DNA of 64,000 nt from Oscheius tipulae (Eukaryota > Nematoda > Chromadorea > Rhabditida > Rhabditidae), in assembly GCA_037178975.1 (NCBI GenBank), contig JASJZH010000003.1:4960001-5024000 (forward strand), in the 5' to 3' direction. Shown here piece after piece: positions 36,321-48,607 of this stretch; positions within the stretch are counted from its first letter, which is position 1; every line of letters begins with the position of its first letter. The notes beneath the pieces were generated by a model. The model was not told the DNA's origin. It saw only the letters and a program-made list of their open reading frames with translations, and did not search any database. Position numbers and translations under genes: made by a program.

Positions 36321-39286
36321 ATGGCGGAAAAGCAGTATGCACTCGTACCTACCAATGAAGTGAGTTTATTTAAAACGTTTGTTTATTCGACATGAGATCA
36401 TATTTCTCGCAGTGCTTTCAAACGAATAGAGGCTCTTATACTGAGTTGTTTTCAATAAGGTGAGAAGTTTCCATTGCCCCGCTATCAACGGTTTTTGTAC
36501 AGGAGCTAACGGCGCCAGTATGTCTGTCTGGATAACGATTCGATATTCAATTGGTCTGAGTTCTACACTAGATTTACACGTAGTGCAAATATCTTGTTTC
36601 TCTATACTAATCATCTGACCATTATCACCTTGATAAGATGACCTCCAGAGCTCTTTTTGGCGTATGATGATCTGAGAAGTACTGTAACATGTTGGAACTT
36701 TGACTGCTCGATCGGGTCGGGTAATAGTTTATTTTCCAATCAGTTCCACCGTTCTAATCCAGTGCGATTGTGGCTATGTCTTTAAGTTACTGGATCGACC
36801 ACTGATCGATCTCCAAAATACTATGTTTTTGTCACACCTGATAAGACTGGTTCTTTGTACTGTACCTGAGGACTATTTTAAAGGGGTCCGCAAGAAACAT
36901 GATAAACAAAATAACGGAATACTGCAAAATGAGCTGTGATCAGTGAAAAGTACTAAAATCGTATAAATTACTGGCCGGTTCTGCTTCGCTCGCTACTACA
37001 CCTCATGTTTCTGCCTAATCTCAAAACTATCCCAAGGAGACTAAAGGTTTGTTTGCTTGGGATCTTTAAAGCCTGTGATCACTGTTTCCCCTAGTCTAGG
37101 TATGGGACAAATGTACTTCTCGCACTCACAGTTGAAGATATCAGGTATTGTGTAATACTTTTTGGAACGAAAGTGGCGAAAGATGGTGTCAGAACGTGGC
37201 AGCGAAAGAGAGAAGCTAGATGGACCAAAAGAACACGCCTATCTCGCAAAAAATTGTTCTGGTATTCTTTTCTTTCCAAGATAAAATGATTTTGAACTTC
37301 GACAATGCGAGTGGGTCGTCGAGAGAACAATGTCCTTTGTCGTTTATTGTGGAAGGCCACTTTCTGACCCATAGCTATCTGCACGTGGCGCACACACTGG
37401 AAGATGAACCTTTCGCCGAATACGCTCATACCCGTTTAGTCCGACAGTTGTCTTTGCTGTGCGCTGGTCGCGTCGTCTACTTCCCTATACATACTCTGCC
37501 TTCCTACAGTTCACAGTTCAGAACTCGATGGCCCGCAAGGCCGATCGTCATGAACTTCTCTCCATCGTGGCTCTGGGATTCGGAACTCTATTTCTAATGA
37601 CTGGATACGATACTCAATCCTTCGTCGTCGAATCTGTTCTGCACTCTGTGAGCACTCGTGAACCTGGCAAGATCGATCCACATGCAGGTTATTATGGGTA
37701 AGAAGAGAGTTTGCAACGAAACAATTAGAATGTCAGACAAGCTGCTCTGTATGCCAGCTATACAATATCTACGCTGGTGGCTCCATATTTATGTTTCAAG
37801 ATGGGGTCGCGGAGATCACTTCTTCTCGGATCTCTGCTCTTTACTCTCTACCTCTCGGGGTTCCTCTTTCTCAACTCTTGGTTCTACTACACCACCCAAA
37901 TACTAATGGGTATCGGCTTTGCCCGTGAGTTCCACTTTCGTTGAAATGGCGCATCCTTTTCTCGTATGTCTGCCATAACTCTTCTTTATGGTCTGCGTAG
38001 ACAGACGTCTTGCAAAAAGAGACACGGATGGTTTTCAGTCTATTACTCGGGACAGGGCCAGTACATGTCGGAGCACAGTCGGCGCGAGACAATCAGTAGG
38101 AACTCTGCTCTCATCAGTGTCATCGGAAATGCAGGGTATGAAGAAGTAGCTCACTGTTGTAAACAAATGACTCCAGAATGTGTGTCGGTGGTGTCGTTCT
38201 CTACATCATAACCACGTATTCGCCAAAGACTGTCGATCCCATTGGATCGAATATCACAGGGGTTGCTGACACTGTCGCTTACAGGTGTGTTTTGATCGAC
38301 AAGTTAGTGTGAACAGAACATCAGGCACTTTAACAATTCGGACATCTACATACTCTTCGGTTCTTTTGCAGCAGCTACAGCATTCGCGAATGTAATCTTC
38401 GCCTTTCTGCCCAGGCGACAGTATGAGAGCATGGCCCAAACGGAGAAGATTGATGCTCCGACTTGGAAGACTCAAATAAGTCTCATTTCCGGAGCAATGA
38501 GAGAACCAAGGATCCTGCTGCTTACCTTCTTCTTTGTCTGTTACGGTCTACAGGTCTCCTTCATGTTGTCGGCTCTGCCAACGACTTTCTCTTTCACCAA
38601 AAGTTTCTCCTCTCATCCCCATCTTCCAGCAGTCTATTCGGTCTGTATCGGAGCGGGCAACATTATCAGTTAGTAACCGAAAAGACAAAATAATACAGTA
38701 ACTTAGTGGGTCTGTATATCCAGTTCTTCTCAACCAAATGGCCATCCTTTGGTCTGGCTCCCACAATGGTCACCCAGCTCATTCTCGCCTTCTCCTCATA
38801 TACCGTAATCCTATTGGGAATACCGAACATGGCCTCAATTCGTCCAACTGGCGACGAGACTCTTCTTTTTCAACCTAGCGCTCTACTGGCTCTTATAATG
38901 GGTCTATTGCTCGGGATGGCTGATGGCTGTCTTTGTCCGATGAGAGTAATCGTATGTACCCTTGTCTCCCCACAGAAGAAGCTCCAGACCTATTCGGTCG
39001 CTAAACTGTATCAGGTATGAGACTGTCTCATTAGACAATAATCTAAAATGTCTAGTCTCTGGCCAGCTGCGTGGCGTTCTTCATTTCCCCCTACCTTACC
39101 ATCCAACATTGGATCGCTCTTCTCACCGGTAGGATCTCTTTCCAGAACTGTAATTCTTTTATTTTAGCCGCTCAAATAGCTTCCGGAGCAGCCTTTTTCT
39201 TTGTCGCCCGTGCCATTTCTCGAGACGCCGCTCCTCCTGTGGCTGACATTACTGAAAACGACAAACAGAATCTGACCAAGGTTTAA
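36321..39286 (+). CDS. UNC-93/MFSD11-like membrane transporter
   Basis: Major-facilitator-fold protein of the UNC-93 branch, multi-spanning, substrate unknown; in C. elegans UNC-93 regulates a K+ channel. The first exon 36321-36359 (MAEKQYALVPTNE, good ATG context) joins in frame across a 1.16-kb intron, long for this genome, to the exon beginning FTVQNSMARKADRHELL at about 37517; an internal ATG at 37528 is a fallback start. Membrane segments include LGFGTLFLMTGYDTQSF, LLGSLLFTLYLSGFLFL, the cytoplasmic GQGQYMSEHSRRETISRNSA typical of the family, VVLYIITTYS, FLPRRQYES, LLTFFFVCYGLQVSFML and LALIMGLLLGMADG. About 450 residues. The family is clear, the orthology is not. Confidence 0.8.
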
Positions 39287-41537
39287 TCGACAGTCCCTGT
39301 TGGGATGACTATCTTTTTCCGATCTCTTTGTATGACTCACGGGTCAGTCTGTGTAAACTCTTTCATCTTATTCGCGCCTCAATGATGACTCGAAAGAGTC
39401 CCCCGGTGTCTGCCATCTGCTGTTTGTGTGTCCATTTGCGGTGCCCCGGGTGCTATCTCTCTTCCGTCTCTCGCCATTCGAGGAGCCCGTCGATGCAATA
39501 AGCCCCGTTGTTGGTTGAATACGTTGACGGAGATCTCGTCGTTTCCCGGATTTCATGGGAAACAATTACATTCTGATTCTGACAATGAGGATGTGCGAAG
39601 GGTAACATAATCAGTAAGATAGAGAGGATTCAGAACTGTCATCGAATATCACATTCATAGTTCCAGCCATCAATATTTGTGCTCGCTAATCCGAGAAGTC
39701 TCGTCCAGGAATGTTGGCGTCGGCAGTAATTAGGACATCAATAGAGGAGCCTCGCCACTGCCTTCGTGCCCGTGTGCCAACCACCAATAACACTCTCTCC
39801 GCTCTCGTATCCATTCTTCTCGCAAGTAACGTCCCTAAGCTTGTCGTTTCCAGGGGATTCTGTCTGAAAATAAACTCCTCTACCTAAAGTTCTTACATTA
39901 CCTCAGAGGTTCGTTTGCATGTGCCCCTGTTCTCTATAATTGTGGGTGGCCAGCCATGTGGCTGAAGCGGAGAGGAGAGACCTCGGAGGCTGCTGACCCA
40001 CCCGCACATTAATCCGTGTTCGCTGCTGCCCGACCACATTCTCGTCTCTCGTTCTTACTCGTTTTTCCACGTCCAATTTTAGCTTGAGTTCGAAAAGGGA
40101 AAAGGTTAAGCAAGCAGTGGTTGTGTTTCGCCTCCTGGCTCTAGCGCTGGCACGGGCTTCGCTGGCCTGGCCACAGTATTTTCAGGAATCTCTAACTCTT
40201 GCAACTTTCTAACTGTCCTAGACAAAGATGAACTCCATCCCTCGAAGAAAAAAATGCCATTCCACAGCCAGGTGGGAGCGACGGCGGTGACAGCACGGCC
40301 TCGGTGTCCCGGGCGGGCGTTCATTGTCTGCCTTGGTTTATTCATACATGGGTCGAGCGTCTCTCTCTCCTCTCTATGCTCGCGTGGCCTCACACACGAG
40401 AGACTGCGCCACTGCCATCGCCCTCGTTGCTTAATGTCTTTTCGACATTCGTGTCGGTGTCTCTCTCTTTGACGCGGCTCCTGCCTCCAATTCCTCGCTA
40501 TCCAAAGTAGTTCTGCCCTGCCCTTCTGCTGACCCCTGTTAGACTACAATAAAGTTTCGAGAGTTTTCTCACAACTTCGCTTCCTTTCAAAAATACCTTC
40601 CCCGACAGGGTCCAATGGAGAGATTAACATGCTTGGGTGAGGTCACTCTCCCCACCGCTTGTTGACAATCATTTGACCCCGTGATGTTCTCATGGCTCCG
40701 TTGCCATCGTAATCGCACTTCTTCCTCTCGCTGGCTATAGTTACGGTTTGAAGTGGTGGGGACATCTTATATTTCTATCTTGGGATTTCACAGAGATCCC
40801 AGCCATAGGAGCATCAGAGATATTTTCACTGTATTTATAAATATCCCCGTATCGTACATAGGATAGAGCCTCCAATAGCTGTTGGATTTACTCTTGCTAG
40901 CCCGCTGCGTTTGAGTCATCTCCCGTTTTCGCGCCAATTCTCCTTCCTCGGGTCTTTTCTCTCTCCAAAAGTGGCATCGAGTGTGACGGCAGGCCCCGTG
41001 TGCATTGCAGAAAGGATCGAGGCGGCTGCCGCCATCGACGCTCTGGACGCCTCCTCTCCCAAAGAAACTGTTTACTAATATCTCCTCGCAGCGTCTCCTC
41101 TCCTTCTCCCCCACTGCCGCCGCCTCATTTCTCTCCCCTTCAAAAGGAGAACCCATAGATTCACAAAATACCTATTTGACTGGATTAGACTTGTTAATCC
41201 AGCCGAAATAGCCATCAGCTGTCAGCCGACATAGACAGAGACCGGGTCCGAGCGAGTGACCACCATCTGGCAGCCTGCTTACAGGAGGAGGTTCGCGATC
41301 GATCAGGTCTCACTTATTGGCCAGTGCCGTTCCCAGGCTCATCCGTTTGGCGGTCGTTTGTCAGGGAAAGAGGAAATGAGAGAGCTTCTACACTTTTGAG
41401 AGAGCCAGTCAAAAAGCGACCACGTATGTCTGAGTCATGTCCAACGCCTTGCTTCTCCTCTCTTATCGCTTCGCTGTTTTTGTCGTGCCCTCGACTCTAC
41501 CTATCCCGTCATTTTCAGTTCTCATGAAGCATTGAAA
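39287..41537. other. gene-poor 2.2-kb region
   Basis: No gene recognised. Open frames near 40106-40393 (minus) and 41005-41211 are low-complexity with no family match. It is the likely upstream region and 5' leader of the BAZ2 gene. An AATAAA at about 40549 has no gene to go with it. Confidence 0.45.
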
Positions 41538-44500
41538 ATGTGTGACAACAACGCCTTCCTTCGTCTTCTGGCTGCTGCCCAGGCCACTAACAGCACATCG
41601 AATAAGACGCCTCAACCGAAGGGACAGACCGATGCCATGATGTGGCAGCAGTTGATGGCCGCTCAGGCTCATGCTGCTCAGATGATGGCCTATCAGCAAC
41701 TACAACAACAACAAGGATTAGGAGAGATTTTCAAGCAGCTGAATCAGCTGACCACCAAAAGTAGTGAGTTTCAGTGAGAAATTTGATAATAAAAACATTC
41801 TTAGGTAAGAAAGAAGAGCCGAAACCTTCCAATGGAGTTACGGCAACAATCAAAGAAGGAGCCGAGATTCGTTTGGATTTGGAGGCAGGGGAAGTGCCGA
41901 AACCGACCAAGTCGACACCTCCGGCCAGACAGAACAACGTTTTGGAAAATGCAATGTGGCAGATGTTGGCTGCTAGTATGCTCCAACAACAGTCTGCTTT
42001 GACCAAGAATGGGACCAAGAAGGATCAAAATGGAGTTCTTGATCTGTCTCACAAGAAAGAACCCAGTTCTTCGTCCGAAGGAGCAGAGACCAGAAGTACA
42101 ACTACTCCCCACGACGTGGAACATGGCAAGAAGAGGGCACCGCCAACAGAGACAGCAGCTCGACTACCTCTCAAGCTAGGGTTAGTTATTCAGTCCATAA
42201 CAACATTTACCGTATGTTTCAGATGGAAACGACAGACGTGCATTCGAGCTCTGACTGCTTCTGGAATCCGAGGAGATGTGGTCTATTATGCGCCATGCGG
42301 AAAAAAACTCAGCTCTTATGCCGAAGTTATTAGAGTAGGTTTTCAATTTTAAGTTTTTAATAGGTAGTTTTTAGTACTTGATGAAAAACCCTTGTCCCAC
42401 TATCACAAGAGACAACTTCTCGTTCAGTAGCAAGCTTCTGGTTGGAGAATTCATCTATCCGAAGGAGGCCAGCGACGGAGAGAAGATGATTTTGAAGATG
42501 ACCGAAGAGGACGTCACTGAGCAGATCAACCTCCTGATCAGTCAGAAGCCTCTTCCAAAGGAAAAGATAGAGAGAAAACCGAGAGAGACGAGACAATCAG
42601 CCACTCCAGAAGACATTCATGATCTTTACGACCAGGCAGAATTGAAAGCACACGACGAGGAGGAGAAGAAGTGGAGCAGGGAACCGGTTGACGACCTGCT
42701 ACTCACAGAAATCCGTCCTCTTCCTGAACTGACACGGCTATCCAATCTTAAACTTGATGGGAATGCCTTTGCAGATGCCCTCATGGTCTTTGAGTTCTGC
42801 CAGAACTTTGCCGAAGTGCTTAGTATAAAGAGGGAGAGTTTGCCCACGTTGGAAGAGCTGGTCTCTGGACTGGAAGGAGATGTTCAACATGTACACAAGG
42901 TCCTTGAACTAACCAAGACTCTCTTCACCCTCTCTTTGGAGTATCCAGGACTACCGAGTGGAAAAAAGTTGGTTTCTTTCAGTTCAGTTTCGCTAATAAT
43001 TGAATTCAGAGGACACACAGCCTTAGGTCAATCTGTAGCCGATATTGGAATGTGTCGTGAGAATTACTCTGAGTTGATGCGCCATTTCCTTCAAAGCCGG
43101 TGCCCTCAAGGACAAACGCTAGCCAAACTGCTCGAGACCCAGTCTTTCGAGGAGATCTCTGGCGACCAGAAAGTCTCTATTTTGGCCTTTTTCTGCAACG
43201 AACTTGTCTGCTGTCGGAATATCGTGAGAGAGATCGACACGAGTCTGGAAGAAATTGCCAAACTGAAAGGAGAGAGGTGGCTGAGAGATGGAAAAGCTCG
43301 TGCATTAAGAGCTCAGCAGAAGAGAAAGAAGAAGGAGGAGAAGAAGGAGCATCACGATGAAGAGGGCGATGCTGAGAACAACTCGGACAGCGAGGGATCG
43401 CGACCTGGAAGTCCTGTTCCCAAAAAACTGACTCCCGGGCTCGGACAAGTCGAAATTCTGACTCAAGAAGAGATAGAAATGACCTTTGAACAATTGGACG
43501 AGGAAATATCTCATCTCAAAATAGAATCAGAGTCTATGAAGAAGCAGATCAATGGATTGAACAGTCGCGTAAGGTCATTCCCCTTTGGATGGGACAGATA
43601 TCATAGGTACGTACTCATTATACAGTTTATAAATTCTGTTTTTAGACAATACTGGCAGCTGCCTCATGTCTCGACAGTTCTGGTCGAGTCAATAGAATCC
43701 TCAGGACCACACAACCCTGCTTGTAACGCCACTGAGATCTGCACCAAGGATCCTCAGCCGTATTCTAGTGAGTCATTGAAAATAGTTCTTCACCCTGACC
43801 AATCTTCAGCTCCGACTTTCACTGATCCCGACGTGTTTGCCGTTGTGGAAGATCTCGTGGATGACGTCGTGTTGATGAGAATTGCTGTCGACAAGAGGAA
43901 GAGAAAGAAGATCAGACGGATTGAGAATGGCTGTAAAAGAGGCTGGTGGACAATCACCAGCAAGGAACAACTTGAAGCGGTCCGAAGTAGTCTTCACGGC
44001 CGAGGAATTCGGGAGCGCTGCCTGCACCGGCTTCTTTGCAAGAGCTGGTTCCTGAAGGATGTTCGTTGCGTGCCAAGTGAGTCTATTATTTAGTGTGTTT
44101 AACGATTGTGGTTCAGTGGAATTGACTCATGTATTCGAAACTATCTCCAAGGACACAATCGTGACTCATACTCTCAATGGAGTCAGAGATGCTATTTCCT
44201 CGTTGGAACACAGAATAGCCGATGCACTACTCGGACCTCAGGGCTACGTGGCTCCTCCAGCTAGTTTCCAGGCTGAAGATTCGAGCAAATGGGACTATTT
44301 CCACGGAGTGGATCACTCCTCCCTTTCGCTCGAAGATCTGAAACAGAGACTGCTCGACTGTGAACAATTGGTCGATCGACGCTACTTGAGACAGAGCTTT
44401 TTCGGAGGATCCGCTCCCTCCATCCAGCAACTTCTCGGACTAACAGACGAGAAATCTAAAGAGGAGGGACACAAGGATGAGGAGATGGAGGACGAGGAAA

Positions 44501-45557
44501 AGGTTGAGGACGAAGAAGAGAAGATCGAACTTCTCGATAAGTGGAAGGTCTACATTGACAAATCTAAGACAGCAGCTCAATTAATGCTGGCTGTTCAGGT
44601 TTGTACTTCTACTCTTTTGTAAACATTTTTTCTCATTTCAGTGTCTAGACTCGTCCATAGCTTGGGAACGGTCCATCTCCGAAGCATGTTGTCAGATTTG
44701 CAGAACTTCGGGCAAGCCAGAAGACCTCCTTTTGTGTGACGGATGCCAGATGGGCTATCACATGAAGTGCTTCAAGGTTCGATCACATTCTTTCCCCTAA
44801 ACAAATTGATTTCTAGCCCAAATTGGAATCTGTTCCTGAGGGAAACTGGTACTGTCCACGCTGTCGAGAACAAGCCCGAGGAAAACCTATCTGTGTTCTC
44901 TGTCAGAACGAAGGAGCCCCGATCTTTCCATGCAAGAAGTGCTACAACTTCCTTCATCTCGAATGTTCTGGGCAACACGTGCCTGACAATCACAGCGAGT
45001 ACTTCTGTCCGGCTTGTGAGCCGAAGCATCTTGAAAGGCGAGTCATCATGCGAGGAGAGAGTGAAGAGCGCGGAGACATGGACGAGTCGGTCGAGAACGA
45101 AGTCAAGGATTTCCGACGTGGAACCAAAAGAAAAGCAGAGCCTTTGGCCCCAGTTTCTTTCCCGACCCACATGAGCATTGATCTGTGCCGAACCATGTTG
45201 GACGAGCTGGAACAACAGCCATCCGTTGGACCTTTCCTCGAGCCGGTCGACACGGAACTGGTTCCGTCCTACAAGGAAATCATCATGAATCCAATTGATA
45301 TCTCGACAATTAGGAACAAAGTTGATTCTGAATGGTGAGTCAGGTTTATTGCGTGACTGTAATCCATTTTCAGTTACGACACTCCCGAAGAATTTGCATC
45401 TGATCTCGAACTGATGTTTAACAACTGTCGTACATTTAACGAAGACGACTCTCCGGTCGGGATTGCCGGTCACACGCTCCACAAGTTCTTCACCAAACGG
45501 TTTAGACAAGTCAAGTATAACTATTCAAAGCGATTGCGTCGTATCAAACCCAACTAG
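41538..45557 (+). CDS. flt-1: BAZ2/FLT-1-type chromatin remodeller subunit
   Basis: Nuclear regulatory subunit of ISWI-type complexes. Domains in order: Gln/Ala-rich N-terminus (AAQAHAAQMMAYQQLQQQQ); an MBD/TAM domain (WKRQTCIRALTASGIRG, VVYYAPCGKKLSSYAEVIR); a DDT motif (LKLDGNAFADALMVFEFCQN); WHIM-type helices through about 43600 (LSLEYPGLPSG, FFCNELV, FGWDRYHRQYWQLP); a PHD finger (QICRTSGKPEDLLLCDGC, WYCPRC); a second PHD-like zinc module (CVLCQNEGAPIFPC to EYFCPAC); and a C-terminal bromodomain (PFLEPVDTELVPSYKEIIMN, FNNCRTFNEDDS). This order identifies BAZ2A/BAZ2B; a second zinc module is additional. A helix of charged residues (RKKKEEKKEHHDEEGDAE) lies between. About 1,160 residues, about twelve exons. 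AATAAA at 45658. Confidence 0.92.
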
Positions 45558-45670
45558 TTTTTCGGTTTCCCATTTTCTCTCTTCCCGTGTCATTGTTGTA
45601 CATTTACTGCCGGTTGTACCAGCTATCATCTCATGCATTGTATCTCACAAACATTCCAATAAATTATTCA

Positions 45671-47767
45671 TTAGCTATCGACTGGTCGAACATAGACCAG
45701 ATAGTAGCTCCAGTAGAAAAGATTGAACAACATGAAAGAGGAAGGGAATAGGATTCGACAATTTACATCAATTTGGAGAGCTCGCCGAGAATTTTCTCTT
45801 GAGATCTGCATCAGGCAGGGAATCGACTCCTCTGTGAACTCGTCCACTGGCTTGTTTCGGTTGTTCACTAGTTCTCCCCACGAATTCTCGAAATCTGTAA
45901 TGGAAAACACTACAGGCTAAGGGCGATGAATGCAGTCAAGAGCTTCCAGTCTTTCTACTAAGTCGAGAGCAAAGCTCCCTCCGCTTCCAACTTCCCAAAT
46001 TGGCTTGGCGTGTCATTTGTGATCCTCTAACAACAAAGTAAGTACTCTAAATGTTTCTGCCATTGGAGACAACTCGCCCAAGGACAGATGTACCCCTACG
46101 GCTGTTCTGCCACTCCCGGCTACATGACTGCTTCCGGCTACGGCACTCAAGAAATGGTTCCGATGCCCCCTGGCATCTAGATGGCAACTCCCATGGTCAC
46201 CCCTGCTCCTGTCGCCATCACTGGAGGATTCGGAATCTGTCGAGGACCTGCTCTCTGTCCCAATCCCTTCCGTTCTTACATGTGACCATGTAGATAAACG
46301 GCTTCAATTCCTTCTTACCTTCCAATGGATCTGCCTCGTACAGTGTGACCTTTCCTTCGCTGACTTTTCTCCTCAGCAGAGGCGATGCTCCTATCATCAT
46401 GCTGGCCTTCCGATGTAGGTCTGCTTGTTTCTTCTTCCGTGCATTCTCTTGCAGTCTCTTGGCCAGACTCTCAAACTTCTCTGCCTTTCGCATCGAATTG
46501 TTTATGAGAGCAAACTCGAGTAGGGCCAAGAACACAAAAAGCAGGCAGGCTCCATACCTGAACTGACTGTTTCCAGTACAAATAGCAGAACTGACCATAT
46601 ATCGAGTGCCTTTGCGTAGCTGACCTGGGCTCCGATTCGAAGTCCGCTTCCGAGAGTTGTGAAGGAGACCAAGGTAGTGAAACTGAGAGTAACACGTGCC
46701 GGAACAGCTCTTCGGTCAATCCAAAAACTGACCCAACTGATCATGACAATCAGACTCGTTGGGATATAGGATTGGAGGAGATTGTAGCCGAGAGACCGCG
46801 AGAGGAAAATCTTTCCGGAGAGACAACTGAAGTCGTCTGAAAGTGGATGAGCACAATGACTGGAATTACTCACCCAGTTTACTACTATTTGGCATCAATG
46901 CATATCGGTAGGTGCCATTACAGTAGTCTTTCTTCATTCGAGTGATCTTGAACTCGGGCAAAAATATTTCTGGGTTGACACTGAGAGCGTTGTCTTCGAA
47001 CCAGGTCACATTCAACTCTTTCGCTATATGCGCATATGAAATTCGAAAGAGTATTCTCTCGTACAAACAGACTTACAACTGAGAACTCGGATAGAACAGA
47101 CTTGATGATCCATCGGGTAAAACCTGAATTACGCTTGCACTCTTCAAGTAAATCCAGACCTCAAGTCCAAAGAGCAGGCGACAGTCAGAGTGCATCTACT
47201 CGAATACGCAATTTGGCCGTCGGGCGAGATGAAAAGATTGAAATTCGGGCGGGTGACTGTCTGGTGGGTGGCTTGCCGAGAATTCGCGAAATAGATATCT
47301 GGCACTGAAAAAGATTGGGTGGAGCAACATGTCACTTATTCTTACACCACATTCTCCTCCTCGCATCGTCGTCATTCAAAAGAACATACTCTGGGCCTTG
47401 ATGTCGGAGTCTAATGTCCTGCCAGCTCAGATAAACATAGATATCCACATCGAATGTCTGGAAAAGTCTATTGTTGCCTTTCAAAGTTTAAGAGACAGGT
47501 GACGTGTCCACCCGCAAGATCTTTGACACGGGAGTCCATGGACTACTCACCATTTCTGTTGATCTGAAGTTACCGAGCGATTCCAAATACATTCCTAGTT
47601 TGACCTGGAGAGCGCCGCCATTCAGTGTGGGGGGCGGATTGGTCTTCGCCTGGAGGAGTTGGTTGATGTCGTCGAAGGCTGAGATTATGGACAGACTGAA
47701 TTCTCGATGCTTCAACGAATACAAAAAGAACTTACAAGGTGGCAAGAAGAGTAGTAACAGTTGGCAT
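45671..47767 (-). CDS. Cys-loop ligand-gated ion channel subunit, anion type
   Basis: Pentameric channel subunit in the plasma membrane of neurons or muscle. Signal peptide MPTVTTLLATFLSIISAF from the ATG at 47765-47767; ligand domain with LGMYLESLGNFRSTEMTFDVDIY; the Cys loop C-SLDLRFYPMDHQV-C with 13 residues between cysteines; M1 (YIPTSLIVMISWVSFWI); M2 preceded by VPARVTLS, the PAR motif of anion-selective channels; M3 (YGACLLFVFLALLEFALIN); a short cytoplasmic loop; M4 (ILFPSSFMLFNLFYWSYYL), reached over a 424-bp intron (45895-46318). One 3' splice site is faulty (see findings). Ligand unknown; GABA, glutamate, serotonin or tyramine are all possible. The 3' end lies 113 bp from BAZ2. Function is firm, ligand is not. 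Confidence 0.88.
46088..46285 (+). CDS. nested small peptide gene, two short frames in tandem
   Basis: Two in-frame reading frames lie end to end: 30 residues (MYPYGCSATPGYMTASGYG..., 46088-46180 with stop TAG) then 34 residues (MATPMVTPAPVAITGGFGI..., 46181-46285 with stop TGA). Codons are strongly biased to third-position C/T and to GGC, TAC, CCC, as in an expressed gene, and the residues are Gly, Pro, Tyr, Met-rich. TAG is followed at once by ATG. Both sit inside the 424-bp intron of the antisense channel gene. Just upstream an AAAGTAAGT donor and a CCCAAG or GACAG acceptor suggest a 5' exon. Could be a bicistronic peptide gene, stop readthrough, or a gene broken by one substitution. Function unknown. 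Confidence 0.5.
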
Positions 47768-48607
47768 ATGGCGGTGTGAGAAGCGGCTGTCCCCGAAATA
47801 TTAGCAGGTTGTGGAGTTCGCTGCAACATAATTGGTCGACTATTGTTAGGTGTGGGGTCGATGAGGCGTGTAAGGAGTTTGGACAGGGATATCAGTGTGG
47901 GAGAAATAAACGGTTGCATACCAAAAAAGCTGTACACTATCAACTGACTAAAAAGGAGCTCTGTACTTTTTCCTCATCCTCAACAACGAGAACAATGTCC
48001 TCGGGCAGCACCCTCAATCGAGGGAGATGCATGTGAATATTCATAAGCGGGGACACAGCGATTTTTGGCAGCCCGGAAGCTGGCCTCTCGAACAACGTCA
48101 AGTTGTATGTTACAGTTAAGAACACAGCACTTTGAAAAAATCGTCCTCAAGCTTTAACAAAGTAAGAGAAATTTTGAAAAAGGCACTTGCCGTCAGCCCG
48201 TCGGTTGCTTTGCATGACAAACGGGATGGGCAGTGCTAAATCATATTTATCGAGAGAGAGCTCAGATTGGTCTTTTTCCATCTCAAATTTCACCACAAAT
48301 CTGCAGGAAAAGAATATGTCAGGTGAGACTACGTGCGTATGGAACTAAACTACCCAATTCGAGAAAAAAGGAAACACGAAGGATCAAAATGTGCCAGATG
48401 AAAGGAAAAAGGAGTGGGGGAAAACAAGAGATTGGAGATTTGGCAAACGAGTCGAATGAAAACTAATGTCGCAGAGCCAGACTGCCGCTCGAACGGGGTC
48501 AATTCTGACACCCGCGCTCTCAATGATATCATAAAGTTATACATTTATTTGTTAAATCGTAATTAGTGACAAAAAGAAACTCTTGAGAAGTCGAAGAAAG
48601 TCTGTAG
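47768..48607. other. no gene recognised
   Basis: An 840-bp gap between the channel start and the 3' end of the four-TM gene. Short frames only. It should hold the channel gene's promoter. Confidence 0.45.

Noticed and set aside
40106-40393. Minus-strand frame of 95 residues
   Set aside because: Arg/Pro-rich by base composition only; no start context or family.
46051-46293. 80-residue open frame overlapping the nested peptide gene
   Set aside because: Residues are His/Arg/Ser-rich without pattern; the alternative frame has strong third-position bias and simple Gly/Pro/Tyr composition, so this one is a shadow.
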